From assembly GCF_000733765.1 (NCBI RefSeq), contig NZ_JPOG01000001.1, positions 868,001 through 932,000 of the forward strand: DNA of 64,000 nucleotides, read 5' to 3'. Both the position numbers and the translations under genes were made by a program. The DNA is from Algiphilus aromaticivorans DG1253. Lineage in GTDB: Bacteria; Pseudomonadota; Gammaproteobacteria; Nevskiales; Nevskiaceae. Shown here one piece after another: positions 19,871 to 28,799 of the stretch. The notes under the pieces were generated by a model. The model did no database searches and was not told the origin of the DNA. It saw only the letters and a program-made list of their open reading frames with translations. Positions within the stretch are counted from its first letter, which is position 1. Each line of letters begins with the position of its first letter.

Positions 19871-20644
19871 GTGGAGGGCGTGCTGGCGCTGGATGCGCTG
19901 GCGGCGGCCTACCATGGCCTGCTCTGGCCACTGCTGCGCACGACGAGCTTCGCCGTCATCGCGCCGGTGCTGGGCGCGCGCAATGTGCCGGCGCGCGCGC
20001 GGCTGACGGTTGCGCTGGCGCTGGCGATCCTGCTGGCTGCGGTGTTGCCGGCGCCCCCCGACCTGGCCGTCTTCTCTGCACCGTGGTGGCTGACCGTGCT
20101 GCAGCAGGTTGTGGTCGGGCTGTGCATCGGCTTCGTCTTCCTCTTCGCCTTCGAAGCCGTGGCGCTGGGTGCCGAAGCCATATCCGCAGCATCCGGCCTG
20201 TCCTTCGCGCAGGTCACCGATCCGCTGCGCGGTACCAACTCGGGCGTGCTTGCCGGCTTCATGACGGTGATCGTCATGCTCATATTCCTGGCCATGGACG
20301 GGCATCTGCGACTGGTCGATGCCCTGGCCACCAGTTTCCTGCTGTTCCCCGTGGGGGAGGCGCTGCCCGGACCCGAGCAACTCATGGTCTGGATGCGTTT
20401 CTCGGCGATCATCTTCACCGGGGCGGCGCAGGTGGCGCTGCCCGTACTGACGGCACTGCTGGCCGCGAATCTGGCGCTGGGTCTGGTGTCGCGCGCTGCG
20501 CCGGCGCTGAATCTCTTCGCCATCGGCTTCCCGGCGACGCTGCTGCTGGTGCTGCTTGCGATGTGGGCCTGGCTGCCAGCGCTGACTGCGCCGCTGGGTG
20601 AGCTCTTCGAGGCCTCCTTCCGCATGGCCAGCGGAGGCGGCTGA
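19871..20644 (+). CDS. fliR: Flagellar export gate protein FliR
   Basis: 257 residues from the GTG at 19871, with about six hydrophobic segments. The SGLSFAQVTDPLRGTN block is typical. FliR completes the FliPQR gate. In most relatives flhB follows directly or is fused to fliR. Here the operon stops, and flhB reappears about 42 kb downstream at 62585. Confidence 0.94.
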   Translation: MEGVLALDALAAAYHGLLWPLLRTTSFAVIAPVLGARNVPARARLTVALALAILLAAVLPAPPDLAVFSAPWWLTVLQQVVVGLCIGFVFLFAFEAVALGAEAISAASGLSFAQVTDPLRGTNSGVLAGFMTVIVMLIFLAMDGHLRLVDALATSFLLFPVGEALPGPEQLMVWMRFSAIIFTGAAQVALPVLTALLAANLALGLVSRAAPALNLFAIGFPATLLLVLLAMWAWLPALTAPLGELFEASFRMASGGG

Positions 20645-20907
20645 GGGTTGGCTGCCCGCTCGCGGTGCAGTCGCGCCCCAAGGTTGCGCGCCCGGTTCGA
20701 GCGCGACCCGCGCGTGGAACAGCGCCGCCCGCTGCTTCCGGCGTCAACACACTGAAATAGAAAGGAAAACGCCTACCGCGTCGGAGTTGGCAAGGCCCTT
20801 GCGTTCCTGAGAGGAAAGTTTCTTTCTTCACAGGAAATATCGCATGCAGCAGTGTTGCCGTCTCCGCCACCTCCCGCCTTCCGCCGACCCGGGCCGGGGC
20901 TAGGGCG
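20645..20907 (+). promoter_or_regulatory. Intergenic region between fliR and the NMG operon
   Basis: 263 bases without a convincing gene. It holds the sigma54 promoter at 20788-20803 and, downstream, a purine-rich stretch with repeated GGAAA units (about 20811-20838). No clear terminator for the fli operon was seen. Confidence 0.5.
20788..20803 (+). promoter_or_regulatory. Sigma54 promoter of the N-methylglutamate operon
   Basis: TGGCAAGGCCCTTGCG fits TGGCACG-N4-TTGC with one mismatch, and the GG-GC spacing of 10 is exact. The predicted start of transcription is near 20813, about 95 bases before the first gene. Sigma54 control suggests nitrogen regulation (NtrC-type activator), which is inference. 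Confidence 0.8.
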
Positions 20908-22149
20908 GTGTCCTGGAAGCTGCTCAAGCTGGGCTTGCTCGGCACGGCGGGCGAGCCGCGCTTCTTTCCGAAGGCGGCGCCGCTGCGCGAGCACTACGAC
21001 GTCGTGATCATCGGTGGCGGCGGCCACGGTCTGGCCTGCGCCTATTATCTGGCACGCGATCACGGCATCACCAAGGTCGCGGTGCTGGAGCAGAACTACC
21101 TGGGCGGTGGCAACACCGGGCGCAACACCACCATCGTGCGCTCGAACTATCTGACGCCAGAGGGAGTGCGCTTCTACGACACCAGCCGCCGCATGTTCCG
21201 CGATCTCTCCGGCGAGCTGGAGATCAATCTCTTCTATTCGGAGCGCGGCCATTACACGCTTGCGCACTCCGACGAGGCCATGCGCACCATGCGCTGGCGC
21301 GCCGAGGTCAACCGCCACCACGGCGTCGACAGCGAGCTGGTGGACCGGGAGGCAGTCGCAGCCGGCGTGCCGGGTATCGATCTGGACTGCGGCGGTCAGC
21401 AGGCCGTGCAGGGCGCCCTCTATCACGCCCCCGGAGCGGTGGTGCGGCACGACGCCGTGGCCTGGGGCTACGCCCGGGCGGCGGTCGAGCGTGGCGTCGA
21501 GATCCACCAGAAGACGCGGGTGACGGGCATCCGCTGCGAGGGCGGGCGGGTGCGCGGCGTCAGCACCGACCGCGGCGAGATCAGCTGCGGTGCAGTGGTT
21601 TCGGCCGTGGCCGGATCGACGCCGTCGGTCACCGACATGCTCGGCCTGGACACCCCCATCGAGATCTATCCGCTGCAGGCCTGCGTCACCGAGCCGGTCA
21701 AGCCCTTTCTCGACACCATCGTCGTCTCGGGCAGTCTGCACGTCTACGTCAGCCAGTCCTCGCGCGGCGAGCTCGTCATGGGTGCGGCGGTCGATCCGGC
21801 CGTGCTGCACGGCACGCGTTCAACCTTCGACTTCGTCGAGGGCCTGGCCGACCGCCTCATCGATCTTTTCCCCTTTGTCGGCCGGCTGCGCGTGCTGCGC
21901 CAGTGGGCCGGCATGGCCGATCTGACGCCCGACTTCGCGCCCATCATGGGCACCACGCCGGTGCAGGACTTCTATCTGGATGCGGGCTGGGGCACCTGGG
22001 GTTTCAAGGCGACGCCGGTCGCGGGCTGGACGATGGCTGCCACGGTGGCCGCCGGCCGCAACCACGAACTCATCACGCCCTTCGGCTTCGAGCGCTTCCG
22101 CGATTTCGCGCTCGTCGGCGAGAAGGGCGCGGCCTCGGTGGGGCACTGA
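20908..22149 (+). CDS. mgdA: N-methylglutamate dehydrogenase / sarcosine oxidase beta-type subunit
   Basis: 413 residues, starting at GTG 20908. It is an FAD-dependent amine oxidase of the DadA/SoxB type: dinucleotide-binding motif VVIIGGGGHGLACAYYLA (about 31-48), the RNTTIVRSNYL block, and RHDAVAW (about 174-180), where heterotetrameric sarcosine oxidase has the His that links FMN covalently. The C-terminus has the DFAPIMG and GWGTWGFKATPVAG blocks. It would oxidise N-methylglutamate to glutamate and a one-carbon unit. Neighbouring gmaS and mgsABC favour NMG dehydrogenase over a pure sarcosine oxidase. Confidence 0.85.
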   Translation: MSWKLLKLGLLGTAGEPRFFPKAAPLREHYDVVIIGGGGHGLACAYYLARDHGITKVAVLEQNYLGGGNTGRNTTIVRSNYLTPEGVRFYDTSRRMFRDLSGELEINLFYSERGHYTLAHSDEAMRTMRWRAEVNRHHGVDSELVDREAVAAGVPGIDLDCGGQQAVQGALYHAPGAVVRHDAVAWGYARAAVERGVEIHQKTRVTGIRCEGGRVRGVSTDRGEISCGAVVSAVAGSTPSVTDMLGLDTPIEIYPLQACVTEPVKPFLDTIVVSGSLHVYVSQSSRGELVMGAAVDPAVLHGTRSTFDFVEGLADRLIDLFPFVGRLRVLRQWAGMADLTPDFAPIMGTTPVQDFYLDAGWGTWGFKATPVAGWTMAATVAAGRNHELITPFGFERFRDFALVGEKGAASVGH

Positions 22150-22151
22150 TC

Positions 22152-22424
22152 ATGAAGCTGCTCGATCTCCCCATCATCGGCGCGCGGCCGCTATCCGAAT
22201 TCGTCTACGGCGGCGAGCATCGCCCGGCGCCGCTGGGCGAGCCGGATGGCGCGGCCACGGCCGATCACGCCTTCAACCGCAGCGGCGGCGCACCGGTGCT
22301 GCGCGAATGGTGGTGCCACACGCCCACCGGGCGCTGGTTCCTGCTGGAGCGCGACACGCGCAGCGACACCGTGCTGCGCGTGCTGCCGACCGAGGAGGTG
22401 GCGCGTGCCCTTCCGACGCTCTGA
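22152..22424 (+). CDS. mgdB: N-methylglutamate dehydrogenase / sarcosine oxidase delta-type subunit
   Basis: 90 residues. The SEFVYGGEHRP and FNRSGGAP...REWWCHTPTGRWFLLERDT blocks identify a SoxD-family subunit. The N-terminal zinc CxxC of classical SoxD is replaced by LPIIG, and the later zinc cysteine is also absent, so it should not bind zinc in the usual way. From memory this is common in subunits that accompany gmaS and mgs genes. It is placed 2 bases after mgdA, and its 3' end overlaps mgdC by 20 bases. Confidence 0.82.
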   Translation: MKLLDLPIIGARPLSEFVYGGEHRPAPLGEPDGAATADHAFNRSGGAPVLREWWCHTPTGRWFLLERDTRSDTVLRVLPTEEVARALPTL

Positions 22425-25305
22425 AGCCGGACCGCGCGAGTGGATCGATCGCTCGCGCGCCATCGCCTTTCATTTCGAGGGACAGGAGTACAGCGCGCAT
22501 CCCGGCGATACGCTGAGTTCGGCGCTGCTCGCCAACGGCGTGACGCTGCTCGGGCGCAGCTTCAAGTATCACCGGCCGCGCGGCGCCTTCTCGCTGGCCG
22601 ATCACGACGTCAATGCGCTGTTCTGCACGAAGCAGGACACGCATCTGCGCGGCGATGTCACGACGCTGCGCGATGGCAGGGATCTGTACCCGGTCAATGT
22701 GCGCGGCACGCTGGCCAACGATGCCGACCGCTATCTGGATCGCCTCGCGCGCTTCCTGCCGGTGGGCTTCTACTACAAGGCCTTCTACCGGCCGCGCGCG
22801 CTCTTCCCGAAATGGGAGCGTGCCATCCGCAAGCGCGCCGGGCTGGGCAGCGTCGACCGCAGCTGGAAGGCGCAGCGCCGTCCCAAGCGCAACGAGCATT
22901 GCGACGTGCTGGTCGTCGGCGCCGGCCCGGCCGGGCTGAGCGCGGCGCTGGCCGCCGCCGAGGCCGGCTTCTCGGTGGTCATCGCCGACGACAATGCCCA
23001 TCCCGGCGGCAGCTTCGACTACCAATGGCTGCACGACGAGGCGGCGCAGCGCACGCGCGACGCGCTGATCGCGGCCGTCACCGCGCATCCGGACATCCGC
23101 CTGCTGTGCCCGGCGGTGGCGCTCGGTCATTACGCCGATCATCTGGTGCCGCTGTCCACGCCCGCCGGCATCGTCAAGATGCGCGCACGCGGCGTGATCG
23201 TCGCCACCGGCTTGATCGAGCAGCCGGCGGTCTTCCGCAACAACGACCGTCCGGGCGTCATGCTGGCCTCGGGCGCGCAGCGCCTGCTGCATCGCTTCGG
23301 CGTCGCGCCCTGCCGGCGCGCCGTCGTGCTGACGGCCAACAGCGAAGGCTATGCCGTGGCCCTCGATATGCATCGGGCCGGCGTCGAGGTCGCCGCCGTC
23401 CTCGATATGCGCGAGGGCGAGGAGGCGAGCCCCGCCGCAGCGACGTTGGCGCAGGCCGGGGTGCCGCTGCTGTACGGCCACGCCATCTACGAGGCGCACG
23501 GCGCCGAGGCCGTGGAGGCCGTCACTGCCGCGCCGCTGGGTTCGCCCGGTCGCTGCAACACCGTGGGTGCGCAGCGCATCGCCTGTGACGGCGTGCTGCT
23601 CAGCACCGGCTGGGCGCCGGCCGGGGCGCTGCTCTATCAGGCCGGCGGCAGCTTCCGCTACGACGCGCATCTGGCCATGCCGGTACCGGAGCGCTGGCCG
23701 GAGACGGTGGTGCCCGCCGGTCGTCTCAACGGCGCCTTCACGCTGGCGCAGCAGCAGGCCGACGCCCGCGACGCCGCGCAACGCCTGGTCGCCGCGTTGC
23801 GCGGTGACCGCGTGCCGGCCTCTGCGGACCACCGCGACGACCAGGCGCATGGCTCGGAGTGGCCGGTGATCCGGCATCCGGAGGGACGCAACTTCGTCGA
23901 TCTCGACGAGGACCTGCAGCTGAAGGATCTGGAGCAGGCCGCGCGCGAAGGCTTCGACAACATCGAGCTGCTCAAGCGCTACTCGACGGTGGGCATGGGC
24001 CCCAGCCAGGGCAAGCATTCCAATCTCAACGCCATCCGCATCCTGGCCGATCATCTGGGGCAGGGCATCGACGAGACCGGCAGCACGACGGCGCGGCCGA
24101 TGGTGCGGCCCGTGCGCCTGGAGGATCTCGCCGGTCGCCGGCTGCGGCCGCAGCGTCTGACGCCGCTGCATGAGGCACATCAGGCGCTGGGCGCGCATTT
24201 CATGGAAGCCGGCGAATGGCTGCGGCCAGCCTTTTACGGCGATGCCGCCGAGGCCGACAGCGCGATCGCCGCGGAGGTCGCCGCGGTGCGCAGCCGGGCG
24301 GGGCTGATCGACGTCTCGACGCTGGGCAAGATCGAGGTGCTCGGTGCCGACGCCGGCCGGCTGCTCGAAGCGGCCTACACCATGCGCATGACCAACATTG
24401 CCGTAGGGCGCACGCGCTACGCGCTGATGGTCGACAGCTCCGGCGTCATCGTCGATGACGGCATTGTCGGGCGCCTGGCCGAGGACCGCTACTACGTCAC
24501 GACCACCAGCGGCCACGCCGCGGCGACCTTCCGGACGCTGAGCCGCTGCGCGCTGGAATGGGGGCTGGACGTGCATCTGCTCAACCGCACCGGCCAGCTC
24601 GGGGCGCTCAATCTGGCCGGGCCGGAGGCGCGCCGGCTGTTGGCGCCGCTGGTGAGCGATGTCGGTCTCGACGAGGATGCCTTTCCCTATCTCGGCATCC
24701 GCGAAGGGCGTGTCTGCGGCCATCCGGCGCGGCTGGCGCGGGTCGGCTTCGTCGGCGAGCTGGGCTACGAGCTGCATCTGGATGCGCGCGCCACGGCCGA
24801 GGTCTGGCAGGCGCTCATGCGCGATGCCGACGCGCCACGACCCTTCGGTGTCGAGGCGCAGCGTCTGTTGCGGCTGGAGAAGGGACACATCATCGTCGGG
24901 CAGGACACCGACGGCCTGAGCGATCCCTTCGAGGCCGGCATGGGCTGGGCGGTGCATTTCAAGAAGCCCTTCTTCAACGGGCGCGCGGCGCTGCAGCAAC
25001 TGAAGCCGCGCATGCGGCGCCGTCTGGTCGGCTTTGCGTTGCCGGCGGGTGTCGAGACGCTGCCGCGCGAATGTCATCTCGTCATCCGCGACGGTGTCAT
25101 CGCCGGTCGCGTCACCAGCATCGCGCACAGCCCGACGCTCCGGCATCCCGTCGGGCTGGCGATGGTGGACGCGGCGCTGGCCGACAGCGGCGAGGCGCTG
25201 CAGATCCGCGGCGACGACGGGCGCATGCATCGCGCCGAGCAGCGAGCAACACCTTTCTACGATCCCGAAGGGCTGCGCCAGAAGGCCGGGGAGGCCACGG
25301 CATGA
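22405..25305 (+). CDS. mgdC: N-methylglutamate dehydrogenase / sarcosine oxidase alpha-type subunit
   Basis: 966 residues from GTG 22405, which follows GAGGAGG (22392-22398) by 6 bases. The frame is open further upstream but conflicts with mgdB. Order: an N-terminal ferredoxin-like domain (FHFEGQEYSAHPGDTLSSAL), an NAD/FAD domain starting at VLVVGAGPAGLSAALAAAEA (about 171), and a C-terminal GcvT-like tetrahydrofolate domain (about 580-960). The last domain suggests transfer of the oxidised methyl group to tetrahydrofolate. It ends with a 4-base overlap with mgdD. Confidence 0.87.
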   Translation: MPFRRSEAGPREWIDRSRAIAFHFEGQEYSAHPGDTLSSALLANGVTLLGRSFKYHRPRGAFSLADHDVNALFCTKQDTHLRGDVTTLRDGRDLYPVNVRGTLANDADRYLDRLARFLPVGFYYKAFYRPRALFPKWERAIRKRAGLGSVDRSWKAQRRPKRNEHCDVLVVGAGPAGLSAALAAAEAGFSVVIADDNAHPGGSFDYQWLHDEAAQRTRDALIAAVTAHPDIRLLCPAVALGHYADHLVPLSTPAGIVKMRARGVIVATGLIEQPAVFRNNDRPGVMLASGAQRLLHRFGVAPCRRAVVLTANSEGYAVALDMHRAGVEVAAVLDMREGEEASPAAATLAQAGVPLLYGHAIYEAHGAEAVEAVTAAPLGSPGRCNTVGAQRIACDGVLLSTGWAPAGALLYQAGGSFRYDAHLAMPVPERWPETVVPAGRLNGAFTLAQQQADARDAAQRLVAALRGDRVPASADHRDDQAHGSEWPVIRHPEGRNFVDLDEDLQLKDLEQAAREGFDNIELLKRYSTVGMGPSQGKHSNLNAIRILADHLGQGIDETGSTTARPMVRPVRLEDLAGRRLRPQRLTPLHEAHQALGAHFMEAGEWLRPAFYGDAAEADSAIAAEVAAVRSRAGLIDVSTLGKIEVLGADAGRLLEAAYTMRMTNIAVGRTRYALMVDSSGVIVDDGIVGRLAEDRYYVTTTSGHAAATFRTLSRCALEWGLDVHLLNRTGQLGALNLAGPEARRLLAPLVSDVGLDEDAFPYLGIREGRVCGHPARLARVGFVGELGYELHLDARATAEVWQALMRDADAPRPFGVEAQRLLRLEKGHIIVGQDTDGLSDPFEAGMGWAVHFKKPFFNGRAALQQLKPRMRRRLVGFALPAGVETLPRECHLVIRDGVIAGRVTSIAHSPTLRHPVGLAMVDAALADSGEALQIRGDDGRMHRAEQRATPFYDPEGLRQKAGEATA

Positions 25306-25778
25306 GCGAGCTGCTGCGCATCGAGCGGGCGCTGCGCCTGCATCAGCTGCTCGGGCCGGGCGCGGCGGCGGCGCTGCAGGCCGCCGGCCTGCCTTGCCCC
25401 GAGGCCGAGCAGAGCGCCCTGTCGCACGGCGGCGGCTTCGTCGCGCGCACCGGCGCCGAGAGCTATTTCCTCGCCGTCGAGCACGACTTCGCGCCGCTCT
25501 TGGCCGCGCCGGCCTGGCACTTCCCGGTGAGCGACACCGTCTTCCGTCTCGAGGGCGCGGGCTGGGGCCGGCGCCTGGGCGAGCTCTGCGCGCTGGATCT
25601 GCGCGCCCTCGCCGAGGGTGGCTGGCTGATGACGCGGCTCGCCCACCTCAGCGTCTGGCTCTACCGCCCGCCGGCGACGGCGGCGCTGCTGCTCGGCTGC
25701 GATCCCTCCTACGCGCGCTACATGCAGACCACGCTCGAAGCCGTGGCTGCGAGCGCTTCCGATACCGCGAAACCCTGA
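25302..25778 (+). CDS. mgdD: N-methylglutamate dehydrogenase / sarcosine oxidase gamma-type subunit
   Basis: 158 residues. SoxG-family proteins are poorly conserved. The assignment rests on size, the position after the alpha subunit with a 4-base overlap, and a central segment ([20 protein letters not shown], then [10 protein letters not shown]). It completes the four-subunit dehydrogenase. Confidence 0.75.
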   Translation: MSELLRIERALRLHQLLGPGAAAALQAAGLPCPEAEQSALSHGGGFVARTGAESYFLAVEHDFAPLLAAPAWHFPVSDTVFRLEGAGWGRRLGELCALDLRALAEGGWLMTRLAHLSVWLYRPPATAALLLGCDPSYARYMQTTLEAVAASASDTAKP

Positions 25779-25794
25779 CCACAGGAGTCACACC

Positions 25795-27129
25795 ATGCTG
25801 CCCAACCACATCCAGGACATGCTCAAGGAGCACGACATCCGCTTCGTGCTCGCCCAGTTCGTCGACATTCACGGCGTCGCCAAGACCAAGTCGGTGCCGG
25901 CGCAGTGTCTGATGGACGTCGTCGAAAGCGGTGCCGGCTTTGCCGGCTTCGCCGTCTGGGGCCTCGGCATGGGACCGCACGGGCCGGACTTCATGGCACG
26001 CGGCGATCTCGACACGCTGACGCCGGTGCCCTGGCAGCCGGGCTATGCGCGCATCGCCTGCACCGGCTACGTCAACGGCGAGCCCTATCCCTACGACACA
26101 CGCTACGTGCTGCAACAGCAAGTCGCGCGGCTGGCCGAGCGCGGCTGGACCTGCCACACCGGGCTGGAGCCGGAGTTCAGCCTGCTGCAGCGCACCGAGG
26201 ACGGTAGGCTGGCGCCGGTCGACGAGACCGACACGCTGGCCAAGCCCTGCTACGACTACAAGGGGCTGTCGCGTTCGCGCGAGTTCCTGGAGCAGTTCGT
26301 CGAGGCGCTGCAGAAGATGGACTACGACGTCTATCAGATCGACCACGAGGACGCCAACGGCCAGTTCGAGGTCAACTACACCTACACCGATGCGCTGACC
26401 TCGGCCGACCGCTTCGTGCTGCTGCGCATGGCTGCCGGCGAGATCGCCAACAAGCTGGGCATGATCTGCTCCTTCATGCCCAAGCCGGTCTCCAACCGCA
26501 CCGGCAACGGCATGCACTATCACATGTCCATCACCGACGCGGACGGCAATGCCGTCTTCCACGACGACGCCGACCCGCAGAAACTGGGGCTGTCGAAGAC
26601 GGCCTATCACTTCCTCGGCGGGCTGCTCGCCCACGCGCCGGCGCTCTGCGCCTTCGCCGCACCCACCGTGAACTCCTACAAGCGGCTGGTGGTCGGTGGC
26701 TCGGCGTCGGGGTCGACCTGGGCCCCGGTCTACATCACCTATGGCGACAACAATCGCTCGGCGATGGTGCGCATCCCCTACGGCCATCTGGAGTACCGCC
26801 TGCCCGACGCCGGTTGCAATCCCTATCTGGTCACGGCCTCGCTGATCGCGGCCGGCCTCGACGGCGTCGAGCGCGAGCTGGACCCGGGTCCGGCGCGCAA
26901 CATCAATCTCTACGATCTCGGGCTCGACGAGTGCCGCAGCCAGGGCATCGGCATCCTGCCGCAGAATCTCGGCGAGGCGCTGGCCGCACTGGAGGCGGAC
27001 CCGCTCTTCGGCCAGGCGCTGGGCGAGGATCTGGTGCGCGAGTTCATCACCATCAAGCGTGACGAGTGGATCGACTACAGCCGTCACGTCTCGGACTGGG
27101 AGGTGGCGCGCTATGCCGAGTTCTTCTGA
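25795..27129 (+). CDS. gmaS: Gamma-glutamylmethylamide synthetase (glutamine synthetase-like, GmaS/GlnT)
   Basis: 444 residues, the usual length for GmaS. Glutamine-synthetase catalytic elements are visible: [28 protein letters not shown] (metal and glutamate binding), NSYKRLV and [13 protein letters not shown]. The enzyme would join methylamine to glutamate with ATP, the first step of the NMG pathway. AGGAG lies 6 bases before the ATG. The position between mgdABCD and mgsABC makes GmaS more likely than a true glutamine synthetase of type III. Confidence 0.87.
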   Translation: MLPNHIQDMLKEHDIRFVLAQFVDIHGVAKTKSVPAQCLMDVVESGAGFAGFAVWGLGMGPHGPDFMARGDLDTLTPVPWQPGYARIACTGYVNGEPYPYDTRYVLQQQVARLAERGWTCHTGLEPEFSLLQRTEDGRLAPVDETDTLAKPCYDYKGLSRSREFLEQFVEALQKMDYDVYQIDHEDANGQFEVNYTYTDALTSADRFVLLRMAAGEIANKLGMICSFMPKPVSNRTGNGMHYHMSITDADGNAVFHDDADPQKLGLSKTAYHFLGGLLAHAPALCAFAAPTVNSYKRLVVGGSASGSTWAPVYITYGDNNRSAMVRIPYGHLEYRLPDAGCNPYLVTASLIAAGLDGVERELDPGPARNINLYDLGLDECRSQGIGILPQNLGEALAALEADPLFGQALGEDLVREFITIKRDEWIDYSRHVSDWEVARYAEFF

Positions 27130-27162
27130 GCATCCATTCCATCCGCATCGGGAGCGAGCATC

Positions 27163-28098
27163 ATGTGCGGCATCGTAGGGCTGTATCTCAAGGACCCGTC
27201 GCTGGAGCCCAGCCTGGGCGCCCTCTTCGCGCCCATGCTGCTGAGCATGGGCGACCGCGGCCCGGACAGCGCCGGCTTCGCCATCTACGGCGACGAGGTG
27301 CCGGAAGGCAGCCTCAAGCTGACGCTGCAGAACGAGGACCCCGCCACCGACTGGCAGGCGCTGGCGACGCGCTTCGAGCAGGAGCTGGGCGCGCCGCTGG
27401 ATTGGTTCCGCAATGCCAGCGCCGCCGTTTTCAAGACCGCGGTCGCCGAGGATGCCGCGCGCGAATGGCTGGCGGCGCAGGCGCCCGGCACGCAGCTGAT
27501 GAGCGTCGGCCGCAGCATCGAGATCCTCAAGGGCGTCGGCCATCCGCGGCTGGTCGCCGAGCGCTTCTCGCTGGCCGGCATGCGCGGCACCCACATCATC
27601 GGCCACACCCGCATGGCGACCGAAAGTGCCGTCAGCATGGCCGGCAGCCACCCCTTTTCCACCGGGCATGATCTCTGCCTCGTGCACAACGGCTCGCTGT
27701 CCAATCACAACCGCCTGCGACGCCAGCTGCAGCGCGAGGGCATGCGCTTCGAGACCGACAACGATTCGGAAGTCGCCGCCGCCTATCTCACCTGGCGCAT
27801 GGCGCGCGGCGACACGCTGACGGCGGCGCTGGAAGGCGCCATCGATGATCTCGACGGCTTCTTCACCTTCGCCGTGGGCACGCGCGACGGCTTCGCGGTT
27901 CTGCGCGATCCCATCGCCTGCAAGCCGGCCGTGCTGGCCGAGACCGACGCCTTCGTGGCGATGGCCTCCGAGTACCGCGCGCTGGCGAAGCTGCCGGGCA
28001 TCTCCGGCGCCCGCGTCTGGGAGCCGGAGCCGGGGCAGGTCTACGTCTGGGAGCAGCGCGGCAGCACGCCGCAGCGCATGGCGGAGACCGGATCATGA
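27163..28098 (+). CDS. mgsA: N-methylglutamate synthase subunit A (class II glutamine amidotransferase-like)
   Basis: 311 residues. The N-terminus MCGIVGLYL puts the nucleophilic Cys at position 2, as in class II (Ntn) amidotransferases. GDRGPDSAGFAIYG, HTRMATESAVS, HNGSLSNH and the DNDSEVAAAY block are conserved. It would hydrolyse gamma-glutamylmethylamide and release methylamine for the synthase. It corresponds to GlxB in rhizobial naming. It overlaps mgsB by 4 bases. Confidence 0.86.
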   Translation: MCGIVGLYLKDPSLEPSLGALFAPMLLSMGDRGPDSAGFAIYGDEVPEGSLKLTLQNEDPATDWQALATRFEQELGAPLDWFRNASAAVFKTAVAEDAAREWLAAQAPGTQLMSVGRSIEILKGVGHPRLVAERFSLAGMRGTHIIGHTRMATESAVSMAGSHPFSTGHDLCLVHNGSLSNHNRLRRQLQREGMRFETDNDSEVAAAYLTWRMARGDTLTAALEGAIDDLDGFFTFAVGTRDGFAVLRDPIACKPAVLAETDAFVAMASEYRALAKLPGISGARVWEPEPGQVYVWEQRGSTPQRMAETGS

Positions 28099-28799
28099 AG
28101 ACGATCAGCCTCGCCGAGACCAGCGTGCGCGCGCTCAACGGCCAGCTGCACGCACAGGCGGCCGAGTGCAGCGAGCGCGAATGGCGCATCACTGAGCCGG
28201 ACGGTCGGCATGCCATCGCCTGCGGCCTCGATCAGGAACTGGATGTGCGCATTGCCGGCCATGCCGGTTACTACTGCGCCGGCATGAACCAGAAGGCCAG
28301 CGTCACCGTCGAGGGAACCGTGGGTGTGGGCGTCGCCGAGAACATGATGTCCGGCCGCGTGCACATCATGGGCAATGCCTCGCAGTCGGCGGGTGCCACG
28401 GCGCACGGCGGCCTGCTGCGCATAGACGGCGACGCCTCGGCGCGCTGCGGCATCTCGATGAAGGGCGTGGACATCGTCGTCGGCGGCAGCGTCGGCCACA
28501 TGAGCGCCTTCATGGGCCAGGCCGGCCGGCTGGTGGTCTGCGGCGACGCCGGCGAGGCGCTGGGCGACTCGATCTACGAGGCCCGTCTCTACGTGCGCGG
28601 CAGCGTCGCCTCGCTGGGCGCGGACTGCGTCGAGAAGGCGATGCGCGACGAGCACATCACCGAGCTGGGCGCCCTGCTCGAAGCCGCCGGCGTGGCGGCC
28701 GATGCGCGCGATTTCCGGCGTTACGGCTCGGCGCGCGCGCTCTACAACTTCCGCGTCGACAATGCCGACGCCTTTTCCGGAGACGGCGATGGACAATAG
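28095..28799 (+). CDS. mgsB: N-methylglutamate synthase subunit B (GltB C-terminal-like, GXGXG)
   Basis: 234 residues forming a right-handed beta-helix like the GXGXG domain of glutamate synthase, with repeated short turns such as SVTVEGTVGVGVAEN and HIMGNASQSAGATAHGG. It has no catalytic residues of its own and joins subunits A and C (GlxC homologue). It overlaps mgsA by 4 bases and mgsC by 11 bases. Confidence 0.83.
   Translation: MKTISLAETSVRALNGQLHAQAAECSEREWRITEPDGRHAIACGLDQELDVRIAGHAGYYCAGMNQKASVTVEGTVGVGVAENMMSGRVHIMGNASQSAGATAHGGLLRIDGDASARCGISMKGVDIVVGGSVGHMSAFMGQAGRLVVCGDAGEALGDSIYEARLYVRGSVASLGADCVEKAMRDEHITELGALLEAAGVAADARDFRRYGSARALYNFRVDNADAFSGDGDGQ

Noticed and set aside
22273-25230. 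Very long minus-strand open frame opposite mgdC (985 residues)
   Set aside because: It is antisense to a clear gene, Ala/Gly/Arg/His-rich, without motifs, and typical of high-GC shadow frames.
25648-27708. Long minus-strand frame opposite gmaS and mgsA (686 residues)
   Set aside because: Shadow of GC-rich third positions; no recognisable domain.
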